From assembly GCA_000438155.1 (NCBI GenBank), contig FR902971.1, positions 1-5,121 on the forward strand: 5,121 nucleotides of DNA. The letters are read 5' to 3'. The notes under the pieces are model-generated. The model was given only the letters and a program-made list of their open reading frames with translations. It was not told where the DNA came from and did not search any database. Positions 1 through 5,121 of this stretch are shown here, in pieces. A program made the translations under genes and the position numbers. The number at the start of each line of letters is the position of its first letter. Position 1 is the stretch's first letter. This DNA is from Firmicutes bacterium CAG:95. GTDB lineage: Bacteria; Bacillota; Clostridia; Lachnospirales; Lachnospiraceae.

Positions 1-151
1 TCCGGTATGTGACAACTGCATCCGCTTTGCACCTGTGGTTTTCGGACCGGAGCAGATGAAGGGCATGCATGGCCTGAACGAGTGCATTGAATATAACTGC
101 CTGCCCGGTGCGGTGCAATTCTATAAGAATCTGATCCGCGCGGAGAAGTAA
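1..151 (+). CDS. M20-family metallopeptidase, C-terminal end (5' part outside window)
   Basis: Only the last 49 residues are present, read in the frame starting at base 2 and ending in TAA at 149-151. The fragment contains RFAPVVFGPEQMKGMHGLNE, which matches the C-terminal signature of M20/M25/M40 peptidases (carboxypeptidase and Xaa-His dipeptidase type). The His of the HG-x-N-E motif, residue 23 of the fragment, corresponds to the family's last zinc ligand. The closing helix, FYKNLIRAEK, is also typical of the end of these proteins. The family hydrolyses terminal peptide or amide bonds in the cytoplasm using two metal ions. Substrate and subfamily cannot be decided from this piece. No terminator is visible in the 38 bases before azlC, so read-through into the exporter genes is possible. 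Confidence 0.75.
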   Translation, partial: PVCDNCIRFAPVVFGPEQMKGMHGLNECIEYNCLPGAVQFYKNLIRAEK

Positions 152-189
152 TTATTCAATTTATTTGCCGGGGATGAGGAGAATATAAA

Positions 190-876
190 GTGAAGATTTC
201 AAAAGAAACATGGAAACTGGCATTTGTGAAATCACTGCCAATTATGTGCAGCTACTTTTTTCTGGGTGCAGCCTATGGAATTATGATGGAGGAGACCGGA
301 TTTCCGTGGTATGTGGCCCTGTTATTGAGCATGACCGTATATACCGGGGCATTTCAGTTTGTGCTGATCACCTTTCTGAGTACGGGTGCATCCCTGCTTA
401 CGATTGCAATCACTGCCCTTTTAATGAACAGCCGGCAGAGCTTTTACAGTCTGACATTTTTAAATGATTTCAAGCGGATGGGAAAGCGGAAGTTGTATAT
501 GATTCACAGCCTGACGGATGAAACCTATGCTGTGAACTGTACATTGGAGCTTCCCCGGAAGGAAAAGGAAGATACCATGTTCGGAGTTGCACTTTTAAGC
601 CACTGCTACTGGATGGCAGCAACGGTGGCCGGTGCGGTGCTGGGACAGTTGATTCCCTTTGAATTGGAAGGAATTGACTTCTGCATGACGGCATTGTTTG
701 TGATTATTTTTATGGATCAGTGGAAAAAGGCATCCAGCCATATACCGGCACTGGCAGGTCTTACCTGTGGAATTGTGTGTCTGATGATCTTCGGACAGAG
801 CAGCTTTATCCTTCCGGCGTTACTTCTTGTTTCCGGGATTCTGTTCTTTGCAGGAAGAAAGGAGGCATCAGAATGA
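190..876 (+). CDS. azlC: AzlC family branched-chain amino acid exporter, large subunit
   Basis: This is a 228-residue integral membrane protein, the usual AzlC length. AzlC and AzlD together form a permease implicated in export of branched-chain amino acids and their analogues. Family marks are an N-terminal membrane entry with FFLGAAYGI (about 23-31), YTGAFQFV (51-58) in the place of the family's AGA-x-QF motif, MNSRQSFYSL (79-88) in the place of the N-x-R-x-x-x-Y motif, and LTDETYAV (108-115). Hydrophobic segments follow at about 130-155, 163-175, 185-201 and 206-221. The start is GTG at 190, chosen because GAGGAG at 176-181 lies 8 bases upstream and the sequence following it begins as the family does. 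The stop overlaps the azlD start. Whether this pair carries branched-chain amino acids specifically is inferred from family membership. Confidence 0.93.
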   Translation: MKISKETWKLAFVKSLPIMCSYFFLGAAYGIMMEETGFPWYVALLLSMTVYTGAFQFVLITFLSTGASLLTIAITALLMNSRQSFYSLTFLNDFKRMGKRKLYMIHSLTDETYAVNCTLELPRKEKEDTMFGVALLSHCYWMAATVAGAVLGQLIPFELEGIDFCMTALFVIIFMDQWKKASSHIPALAGLTCGIVCLMIFGQSSFILPALLLVSGILFFAGRKEASE

Positions 877-1196
877 GTACACCAATGCTTGCAGCCGCCA
901 TTGTGTTATCTGCGGCGATTACGTTTGGACTTCGTGCCCTGCCGTTTCTGATCTTTTCTGGTGACCGGAAGATGCCCGGCTGGTTACAGAAGCTGGGGGA
1001 ACTGCTTCCTTCGGCAATTATGGCGGTTCTGATTATTTACTGTCTGAAGGATGTACCCGATGATTTTACCGGAGTCGGTATTCAGAAGCTGCTTGCGGTA
1101 CTGGTTGTAGTGATCAGCTATCATTTTAAGAGAAGTACCTTTTTAAGCATCTTTCTTGGAACTGCGGCGTATATGCTGTTGCTGCATTTCATTTAA
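873..1196 (+). CDS. azlD: AzlD family branched-chain amino acid exporter, small subunit
   Basis: This 107-residue membrane protein starts at ATG 873, which overlaps the azlC stop as ATGA, with AAAGGAGG at 858-865 as ribosome site. Length and pattern fit AzlD, the small partner of AzlC. There are four hydrophobic segments, at about 5-28, 43-59, 69-86 and 89-105. The characteristic FGLRALPFLIF (18-28) follows the first helix, and LPSAIMAVLIIYCLKDV (45-61) is the conserved second helix. The one-base-step overlap indicates translational coupling, as expected for two subunits needed together. A hairpin 108 bases downstream can end the transcript. Confidence 0.93.
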   Translation: MSTPMLAAAIVLSAAITFGLRALPFLIFSGDRKMPGWLQKLGELLPSAIMAVLIIYCLKDVPDDFTGVGIQKLLAVLVVVISYHFKRSTFLSIFLGTAAYMLLLHFI

Positions 1197-1209
1197 AATG
1201 GATCCGAAT

Positions 1210-1272
1210 TCGAAAAATATAAAACAAAATACTCGAAAAATACAAAACAAAACACTCGAAAAATATAAAATT
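1210..1272. repeat. 23-bp AT-rich tandem repeat, about 2.7 copies
   Basis: Copies start at 1210, 1233 and 1256. Each begins TCGAAAAATA and continues with an A-rich stretch of the form (T/C)AAAACAAAA. The first two copies are full length (1210-1232 and 1233-1255) and differ at only two positions. The third is cut short near 1272. It lies in the non-coding gap just after azlD, upstream of the hairpin. There is no sign of a coding role. Such short arrays can expand or shrink by polymerase slippage. Confidence 0.85.
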
Positions 1273-1303
1273 ACATGCTTAAGCCGTTAAAAATATATTA
1301 GAA

Positions 1304-1337
1304 ATAAGGCACACAGGTCAATTCCTGTGTGCCTTAT
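1304..1337. terminator. Bidirectional intrinsic terminator between azlD and the convergent secreted-protein gene
   Basis: A perfect 14-bp inverted repeat, ATAAGGCACACAGG and CCTGTGTGCCTTAT, is separated by the 6-base loop TCAATT. It lies between two convergent genes. Read on the - strand it is followed by a T-rich tract (complement of about 1283-1303), so it is a good rho-independent terminator for the secreted-protein gene, whose stop is 47 bases away. On the + strand the following bases are less T-rich, so termination of azlCD is probably weaker but still likely. Confidence 0.9.
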
Positions 1338-1383
1338 CCTGTATTCAAATCCCCTTTATAGATTGAACATATATCTTGAATTA

Positions 1384-2312
1384 TTATTGCCGTTCCGTAA
1401 CCGTTAATCCAAGCTTAGAGGCAACTCCATAGAAGCCGTACATAGTGTCGGTATCTGTCAGGACCGGAGTGTAATCGGTTCCGGCGGGGAAGGTAATCTG
1501 CAATTTCTGATTCTTGTACTCAAACTGAATGGTGACAGTAGCATCGTTGCGTTCTGCCATCTTCTTCAACAGGTAATCGCTGATGGTGTGGAGCTTACCG
1601 AAATCAGTTGTAACAGTTCCGTTCTCCGGAGCATCCTTAATAAAGCCATACAGGTTTTGACCGTAGCCATACCTGCGGGAATAGGTTGGGATTCCTTAAC
1701 CATACCGCAGATTACACACTTATATTCTTCCAGACCATCTACACCGGGCTGCGGTTCTACTGTCGTTACCCATTGGAAGTTACATTCGTGGGATGGAACA
1801 TAAGAATTGGAGGTAGAAGCTTTGGAAACTGCTGTTGTATCCGGCTTCTCTTCAGGATTGGGATCCGGCTCTGCTTCGGTGCAAACGTTAAAGTATAAAT
1901 ATAATACGCGATAGTTTGGAATAGTTGAAAGGAACTTGACTGAGGTTAATTTCCATTCCGGATTTATATAGGTTTTTTCACCGAGTGTATATTTATCAGG
2001 GAAAACTAAGCAGTTATCAAAATATGATATGCTACCATAATAATGCTGATTAATACTAGCAGAACCATTTCTGAGATAAATTACAATTGTATTAGTAGAT
2101 CCTATTTCAGAACTTTTATAAGTTATACTATCCCCAGGTCCAAATATGATATTTTCTCCTGCACTTTGTATTTCATCAGCAGATGCTGTAATATCAACAT
2201 TAAAGTTTTGAGCTGCTGCCAAAACATCCATTGTAGTACCAATCAATGTTCCCATCGCCAATGCAAACATAAGTACCAGTGTTGTTAAATTCCTGTATAG
2301 TTTCTTTCTCAT
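1384..2312 (-). pseudogene. Secreted or surface protein with Zn-ribbon-like Cys motif and conserved C-terminal domain, broken by a frameshift
   Basis: The start ATG is at 2312-2310 with AGGAGG at 2328-2323, 10 bases upstream. Residues 1-34 form a signal peptide: MRKK, a hydrophobic core, then VLAAA just before the likely cleavage site. Residues 35-145 are a polar domain I do not recognise. An acidic, proline-rich linker (EPDPNPEEKPDTT) follows. Next comes a His-x-Cys (175-177) and Cys-x-x-Cys (199-202) pair that could bind zinc or form disulfides. In the first frame the protein then ends in 34 unrelated residues and stops at residue 248. The correct continuation lies in the -1 frame: YGYGQNLYGF, then TISDYLLKKMAERNDATVT, then TFPAGTDYTPVL, ending GLTVTERQ at the TAA at 1386-1384. 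One base is missing near 1671-1673; adding one gives 309 residues. The 61-codon C-terminal piece could only start from an internal TTG with no clear ribosome site. Function unknown; export is inferred from the signal peptide. Confidence 0.8.
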
Positions 2313-2362
2313 TTTCTGTTGTCCTCCTTTTACCGTAATGCATTTTCTCTAAAATTTTATAT

Positions 2363-2378
2363 ATCCTATATATACTTA
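2363..2378. promoter_or_regulatory. Imperfect palindrome upstream of the secreted-protein gene, possible operator
   Basis: The 16 bases CCTATATATACTTAGG form an imperfect palindrome of pattern CCTA-N2-TATA-N2-TAGG, about 50 bases upstream of the - strand start codon. It overlaps a weak - strand promoter candidate (TTGTAC at 2385-2380, TATAAA at 2361-2356, 18-bp spacing). An operator role is only a guess from its position; AT-rich DNA produces such palindromes by chance. Confidence 0.22.
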
Positions 2379-2505
2379 GGTACAAAATTTTGAAAAAACT
2401 CTCACCATCATTTCCTTTTTACTGACCAAAATAAAAGTGCCTGTTCATTTTCTATTATAATTAGGAAGAAGCTGAAATTACAATATTTTAAAAGGTATAA
2501 ATTAG

Positions 2506-2534
2506 TAGACATTCAAAAATGAACTTTATATAAT
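2506..2534 (+). promoter_or_regulatory. Sigma-A type promoter of the ECF sigma/PrsW operon
   Basis: TAGACA (2506-2511, five of six bases of the -35 consensus) is followed by an exact 17-bp spacer and TATAAT (2529-2534, a perfect -10). Transcription would start near 2541, giving an untranslated leader of about 50 bases before the sigma-factor start. The site suggests that the operon is made by the housekeeping polymerase and is not only self-activated. A second isolated TATAAT at 2456-2461 has no -35 partner. Confidence 0.75.
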
Positions 2535-2591
2535 GAACTAAAGCAGTCGGGGCGGCTGCGGAGGGGATTTGCTGGAAGGAATACATTACTT

Positions 2592-3155
2592 ATGATGAAG
2601 GATTTTTCAATGCAAAAGGATGAAGACTTATACAGGCAATACTTAAGCGGGGATGAAACAGGACTTGACAGCCTGATGCAAAGGTATGGCAACTCTCTGA
2701 CATTATATATTAATGGTTACCTGCATGATTTGCATGAGGCGGAAGACCTGATGATCGAGGTTTTTGCTTACGTGCTTACGAAAAAGCCGCATATACGGGA
2801 TGGAGGACTCAAGGCATATTTGTACAAGGCGGCCCGGCATATGGCACTAAGGCATAAAAGCAGATTGCACAGAGTCTTTTGTCTGGAAGATCTGCCTGAG
2901 GAGCCGGAAGAAAAAATACTGGTGGAGGAGGTCATCCGGACGAAGGAGCGTAACCGGATCCTTCATTTATGTATGAGTGAGTTAAATCAGGCTTACCGGG
3001 AGGTTCTGTATCTGGTTTATTTTGAAGATATGAGCTATCGGCAGGCAGCCGAGGTTATGAATAAGAACATTAAGCAGGTTACCAATCTGGTGTACCGGGG
3101 AAAAGAGAGCCTGCGGAAGCTGCTGGAACGGGAGGGAATTTCAAATGCGGAGTAA
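2592..3155 (+). CDS. ECF-type RNA polymerase sigma factor (sigma-70 family)
   Basis: This 187-residue cytoplasmic protein has the two-domain layout of group IV (ECF) sigma factors. Region 2 spans about 15-92 and includes DLHEAEDLMIEVFAYVL (46-62), the core-binding and -10 recognition helices. A variable acidic linker (99-113, LEDLPEEPEE) follows. Region 4 spans about 122-181, with the helix-turn-helix in FEDMSYRQAAEVMNKNIKQV (144-163) and then VYRGKESLRKLL, which recognises the -35 element. Such factors direct RNA polymerase to a small stress or envelope regulon and are usually held inactive by a membrane anti-sigma protein encoded next door. Here the next gene overlaps by 11 bases. The start is taken at ATG 2592 (GGAAGGA at 2574-2580). 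ATG 2595 and ATG 2610 (with GAAGG at 2597-2601) are possible alternatives that lose only the disordered N-terminus. Target promoters cannot be told from the window. Confidence 0.93.
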   Translation: MMKDFSMQKDEDLYRQYLSGDETGLDSLMQRYGNSLTLYINGYLHDLHEAEDLMIEVFAYVLTKKPHIRDGGLKAYLYKAARHMALRHKSRLHRVFCLEDLPEEPEEKILVEEVIRTKERNRILHLCMSELNQAYREVLYLVYFEDMSYRQAAEVMNKNIKQVTNLVYRGKESLRKLLEREGISNAE

Positions 3156-3510
3156 TGAGGAACGTGTTGTTGAAGTAAAGCGCCGGATAGAACAGAAGAA
3201 GAGGAAGGAAAAGCTGCAGCGGAGCCGGATGGTTATGGCTTTGGCCGTGGCGGCAAGCCTTCTGCTGATTGTCGGTCTTTCCGCTTATATGCCGGAATTT
3301 ACCGGACAGCTCAGTGCAGACAGCCATTCACACTATGAGATGACGGCAAGCATCTTTCATAACAGCAATGTCCTGTCCTATATTATTGTAGGACTGGCTG
3401 CCTTTATTCTTGGTGTGGGTGTTACGATTCTCGGTGTTCGCATCCATCACCTGAATAAGACACAGCAGAGTGCCATGGACAAGGGGGATGAAGAGGATGG
3501 AGCTGATTGA
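3145..3510 (+). CDS. Presumed anti-sigma factor, small two-pass membrane protein
   Basis: This 121-residue protein starts inside the end of the sigma gene (11-base overlap), with GGAGGG at 3131-3136 as ribosome site. Residues 1-28 are strongly charged and basic (RVVEVKRRIEQKKRKEKLQ), a likely cytoplasmic helix. Transmembrane segments lie at about 29-48 (MVMALAVAASLLLIVGLSAY) and 77-98. An outside loop of about 28 residues is rich in His and Ser (SADSHSHYE), and a short acidic cytoplasmic tail ends GDEEDGAD. Its position directly after an ECF sigma gene and before a PrsW protease makes it the natural anti-sigma candidate and protease substrate. It has no H-x3-C-x2-C zinc anti-sigma motif, and its cytoplasmic part is far shorter than the usual sigma-binding domain. 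The assignment therefore rests on context. It could instead be an accessory membrane protein. The end overlaps the next gene by 14 bases. Confidence 0.7.
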   Translation: MRSNEERVVEVKRRIEQKKRKEKLQRSRMVMALAVAASLLLIVGLSAYMPEFTGQLSADSHSHYEMTASIFHNSNVLSYIIVGLAAFILGVGVTILGVRIHHLNKTQQSAMDKGDEEDGAD

Positions 3511-4123
3511 AAATGTACTGCAATTCCTGGTTACGCTGCTTGGATTCTGTCTTGCGGTGATCTATTATCGCCGGAGGGGCAGACAGGCATATTTTCTGCT
3601 TGCCTGTTTTTATGGCTGCTTTGCATTGGGCTCCCTTTACTGGACGCTTTATCTCATTCTGTTTTCAAAAACGCCCCAGGTGTTCTATGTATCAGAGTTT
3701 GGATGGATTGCAAGTATTATCTTTCTTCGTATTCTGCAATATACTTTGTCAGATGAAAGAGAACGTACCTTTCCGTGCCGGACAGCCTGGATTTCGGTAT
3801 TGTTCGGCGCCTTTTTGTGTGTATTTTACTGTTTTTATGGGGATATTCTGTCAAACCTGCTCTGGTGTGGAATGATGATGGCCATTTCCTATTGCTCTGT
3901 CCGGGGACTTATTTTCACGAGAAAGCAGATAGGAGTGGCACGCAGCAGACAGTACTTTCATATAGGGGTTCTCTGGTATATTGCCGCAGAATATACCTTA
4001 TGGACAACAGGCTGCTTCTTTAGCAGTAATTCTATAGGAAATCCATATTTCTGGATGGATATTCTGCTGACAGGCAGTCTGCTGGGATTATTTCCGGCAA
4101 CAAGAAAGGCGGTGGAAGCATGA
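3497..4123 (+). CDS. Polytopic (about seven-pass) membrane protein of unknown function, candidate sensor or partner of PrsW
   Basis: I do not recognise this 208-residue protein. Hydrophobic segments lie at about 4-23, 31-55, 62-81, 97-114, 118-136, 153-171 and 184-200. Short basic connectors (YRRRGRQ at 24-30, FTRKQIGVARSRQ at 140-152) are most likely cytoplasmic. That gives seven passes with the N-terminus outside, a topology shared with membrane sensor domains such as 7TM receptor-type modules, but no effector domain is attached. Aromatic residues and cysteines are frequent. The start at ATG 3497 is preferred over in-frame ATGs at 3470 and 3488 because AGGGGG at 3482-3487 lies 9 bases upstream and the hydrophobic helix begins at once. 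It overlaps the upstream gene by 14 bases and the PrsW gene by ATGA, so it is translationally tied to both. A role in sensing or in presenting the anti-sigma protein to PrsW is inference only. Confidence 0.85.
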   Translation: MELIENVLQFLVTLLGFCLAVIYYRRRGRQAYFLLACFYGCFALGSLYWTLYLILFSKTPQVFYVSEFGWIASIIFLRILQYTLSDERERTFPCRTAWISVLFGAFLCVFYCFYGDILSNLLWCGMMMAISYCSVRGLIFTRKQIGVARSRQYFHIGVLWYIAAEYTLWTTGCFFSSNSIGNPYFWMDILLTGSLLGLFPATRKAVEA

Positions 4124-4743
4124 CTTACATAGAAAATGTATTTATCTGTATGGTATCACCGTTGCTGATTGCCGCGCTCTGTATGGGGAAAAAGCAGCTC
4201 CGCTTCTTCCTGTTTTGCATTGCCGGGATGGGAGTGTGCCTGTTTTCTGCCTATATTAATACCTTCTTTGCTGCAATTTATCAGTCGGATGAGCTGGCGG
4301 CTGCTGTGGAAATTGCTCCGGTGACGGAGGAAGTGATGAAGCTTCTTCCGCTTCTGTTTTATCTGCTGGTGTTTGAACCGGAACCGGTATGCATCAAAAA
4401 TGCGGCGATTACTATTGCAGTTTCCTTTGCAACATTTGAAAACATCTGTTATTTGACCCAGAATGGAGCAGGTCATTTTTCACTGATCTTCTTCCGGGGA
4501 TTCGGAACGGGAGCGATGCATGTCGTCTGTGGCGTGATTGTCGGAGCCGGACTTGCATATGCGTGGCAGCGCACATGGCTGAAGGTGGCCGGAACCTGTG
4601 GATTGTTAGGGGCGGCCATCACGTTTCATGCGATCTATAATCTTCTGATTTCCTATGGCAGCACGGCACAATATATTGCCTACATTCTGCCGATTCTTAT
4701 GATGGCAGTTGGGAAAGCAGTTTTTGGAACAAAAAGGGTGTGA
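4120..4743 (+). CDS. prsW: PrsW-family intramembrane protease, probable site-1 protease for the adjacent anti-sigma protein
   Basis: This 207-residue polytopic membrane protein, about the usual length for bacterial PrsW, carries all the family motifs. These are TEEVMK (E70, E71, K74), FENICYL (E107), R126 followed by H134 in AMHVVCG, and HAIYN (H170, N174). In Bacillus subtilis PrsW these glutamates are needed to cut the anti-sigma factor RsiW, the first step of regulated intramembrane proteolysis that frees SigW. PrsW belongs to the same superfamily as CAAX-processing and related intramembrane proteases. The hydrophobic segments (about 7-22, 28-52, 75-85, 95-113, 119-148, 156-178, 182-201) put the motifs within the bilayer. 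The start is ATG 4120, which overlaps the preceding stop as ATGA. It is the last gene of the operon. Substrate assignment comes from gene order. No site-2 protease (RasP) is present, so one must be encoded elsewhere. Confidence 0.9.
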   Translation: MTYIENVFICMVSPLLIAALCMGKKQLRFFLFCIAGMGVCLFSAYINTFFAAIYQSDELAAAVEIAPVTEEVMKLLPLLFYLLVFEPEPVCIKNAAITIAVSFATFENICYLTQNGAGHFSLIFFRGFGTGAMHVVCGVIVGAGLAYAWQRTWLKVAGTCGLLGAAITFHAIYNLLISYGSTAQYIAYILPILMMAVGKAVFGTKRV

Positions 4744-4808
4744 TCGCTGACCTTTTTATCCGCCTCAGTGCAGCATTTCTCAGTCCGGAGACTTCTGTAC
4801 TCTTCCAT
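4744..4808. other. Short unique spacer between prsW and the tandem array
   Basis: These 65 bases hold no reading frame with a ribosome site and no hairpin followed by a T-run. The only visible pattern is a short direct repeat, CTCAGT, around 4765 and 4778. The end of the PrsW operon is therefore not marked by an obvious intrinsic terminator here. Confidence 0.5.
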
Positions 4809-5121
4809 ATGGACATAAAAGAGAGAAAAATAGGGAAAAAGTCCAAAATGAACGTGAAGCCAGAGGGAAATACCGAACTGAGCAGGTGAAAATGGACATA
4901 AAGCAAAGAAAAGCAAGGAAAAAAGTCCAAAATGAACGTGAAACTAGAGAGAAACACTGAACTGAGCAGGTGAAAATGGACATAAGGCCGAGAAAAGCAG
5001 TAAAAAAGTCCAAAAACATCCGGAAACCAGAGGGAAATACGGAGCCGGGCAGGAGAAAATGGACATAAAGCACAGAAAAAGCAGGAAAAAGTCCAAAAAC
5101 ATCCGGAAGCCAGAGGGAAAT
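4809..5121. repeat. 83/84-bp purine-rich tandem repeat array, at least 3.7 copies
   Basis: Every copy begins ATGGACATAA. The copies are 4809-4891 (83 bp), 4892-4975 (84 bp), 4976-5058 (83 bp) and 5059-5121 (cut by the window end). Shared blocks in each are ATGGACATA, an A/G-rich stretch, AAAAAGTCCAAAA, then (C/T)(C/A/T)AGAG(G/A)GAAA. Copies 1 and 2 carry ATGAACGTGAA after GTCCA, while copies 3 and 4 carry AACATCCGGAA, so there are two subtypes arranged in pairs. TGGAC and GTCCA within each unit can pair as a weak 5-bp stem. The + strand is nearly free of T, so all three - strand frames stay open across the array. Mixed 83/84-bp units break any constant frame, and no ribosome site or family match supports coding. 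Function unknown. Confidence 0.92.

Noticed and set aside
470..694. 74-codon - strand open frame inside azlC
   Set aside because: It is antisense to a well-supported AzlC gene, has no ribosome site and gives an unrecognisable composition.
720..1196. Longer azlD frame starting at 720
   Set aside because: The extra N-terminal 51 residues lie inside azlC and do not look like AzlD. The ATG at 873 has AAAGGAGG upstream and gives the family length.
1660..1697. Programmed -1 ribosomal frameshift in the secreted-protein gene
   Set aside because: No X-XXY-YYZ slippery heptamer in the correct frame and no clear downstream structure. A single missing base explains the data more simply.
2043..2288. 81-codon + strand open frame opposite the secreted-protein gene
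   Set aside because: It is a shadow of the AT-rich signal-peptide half of the - strand gene and has no ribosome site or recognisable domain.
2456..2461. A second TATAAT as an extra + strand promoter
   Set aside because: No acceptable -35 hexamer at 16-18 bp upstream; perfect -10 hexamers are common in AT-rich gaps.
3470..3496. Extended start for the seven-pass protein (MPWTRGMKR...)
   Set aside because: It lengthens the overlap with the upstream gene, has a poorer ribosome site, and adds a charged stretch before the first membrane helix. ATG 3497 is better placed.
4156..4476. 106-codon - strand open frame inside prsW
   Set aside because: It is antisense to a gene with full PrsW motifs; its basic, low-complexity composition is typical of shadow frames.
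4680..5073. Three overlapping - strand open frames across the 83-bp array that translate as repetitive Phe/Ser-rich hydrophobic peptides
   Set aside because: The + strand is almost free of T here, so stop codons are rare in every - strand frame. All three frames are open, the 83/84-bp units shift frame, and there is no ribosome site.
4809..5121. CRISPR array
   Set aside because: Units are 83/84 bp and similar along their whole length; there is no pattern of short identical repeats separated by unique spacers, and no cas genes.

Overview
The window looks like a chromosomal segment of a low-to-moderate GC anaerobic Firmicute, most likely a gut Lachnospiraceae/Clostridia member. This rests on strong AGGAGG-type ribosome sites, AzlC/AzlD and ECF sigma sequences of clostridial character, and a secreted protein whose C-terminal half resembles proteins I associate with Lachnospiraceae. 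The assignment is made by eye, without any database search.

Left part (1-1196, + strand): the last 49 codons of an M20-family metallopeptidase, then a two-gene branched-chain amino acid exporter, azlC and azlD, joined by an ATGA overlap. The interval 1197-1383 holds 2.7 copies of a 23-bp AT-rich tandem repeat and a 14-bp perfect-stem hairpin placed to end transcription from both sides.

Middle part (1384-2312, - strand): a gene for a signal-peptide-bearing cell-surface or secreted protein, broken by one missing base near 1671-1673. Restoring the frame gives a 309-residue protein whose C-terminal domain is intact. Its 5' half is visibly more AT-rich than its 3' half.

Right part (2506-4743, + strand): the main point of interest. 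A near-consensus housekeeping promoter (TAGACA, 17 bp, TATAAT) precedes four tightly overlapping genes: an ECF sigma factor, a 121-residue two-pass membrane protein in the anti-sigma position, a roughly seven-pass membrane protein of unknown function, and a PrsW-family intramembrane protease with all its family motifs. PrsW is the protease that starts destruction of the anti-sigma factor RsiW in Bacillus subtilis, where it lies away from sigW-rsiW. Here sigma factor, presumed anti-sigma factor, presumed sensor or partner and protease would form one self-contained signalling cassette. The presumed anti-sigma protein lacks the zinc anti-sigma motif. The seven-pass protein is the undescribed component.

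Right edge (4744-5121): no gene. It is occupied by at least 3.7 copies of an 83/84-bp purine-rich tandem repeat, in two sequence subtypes, that runs off the end of the window.
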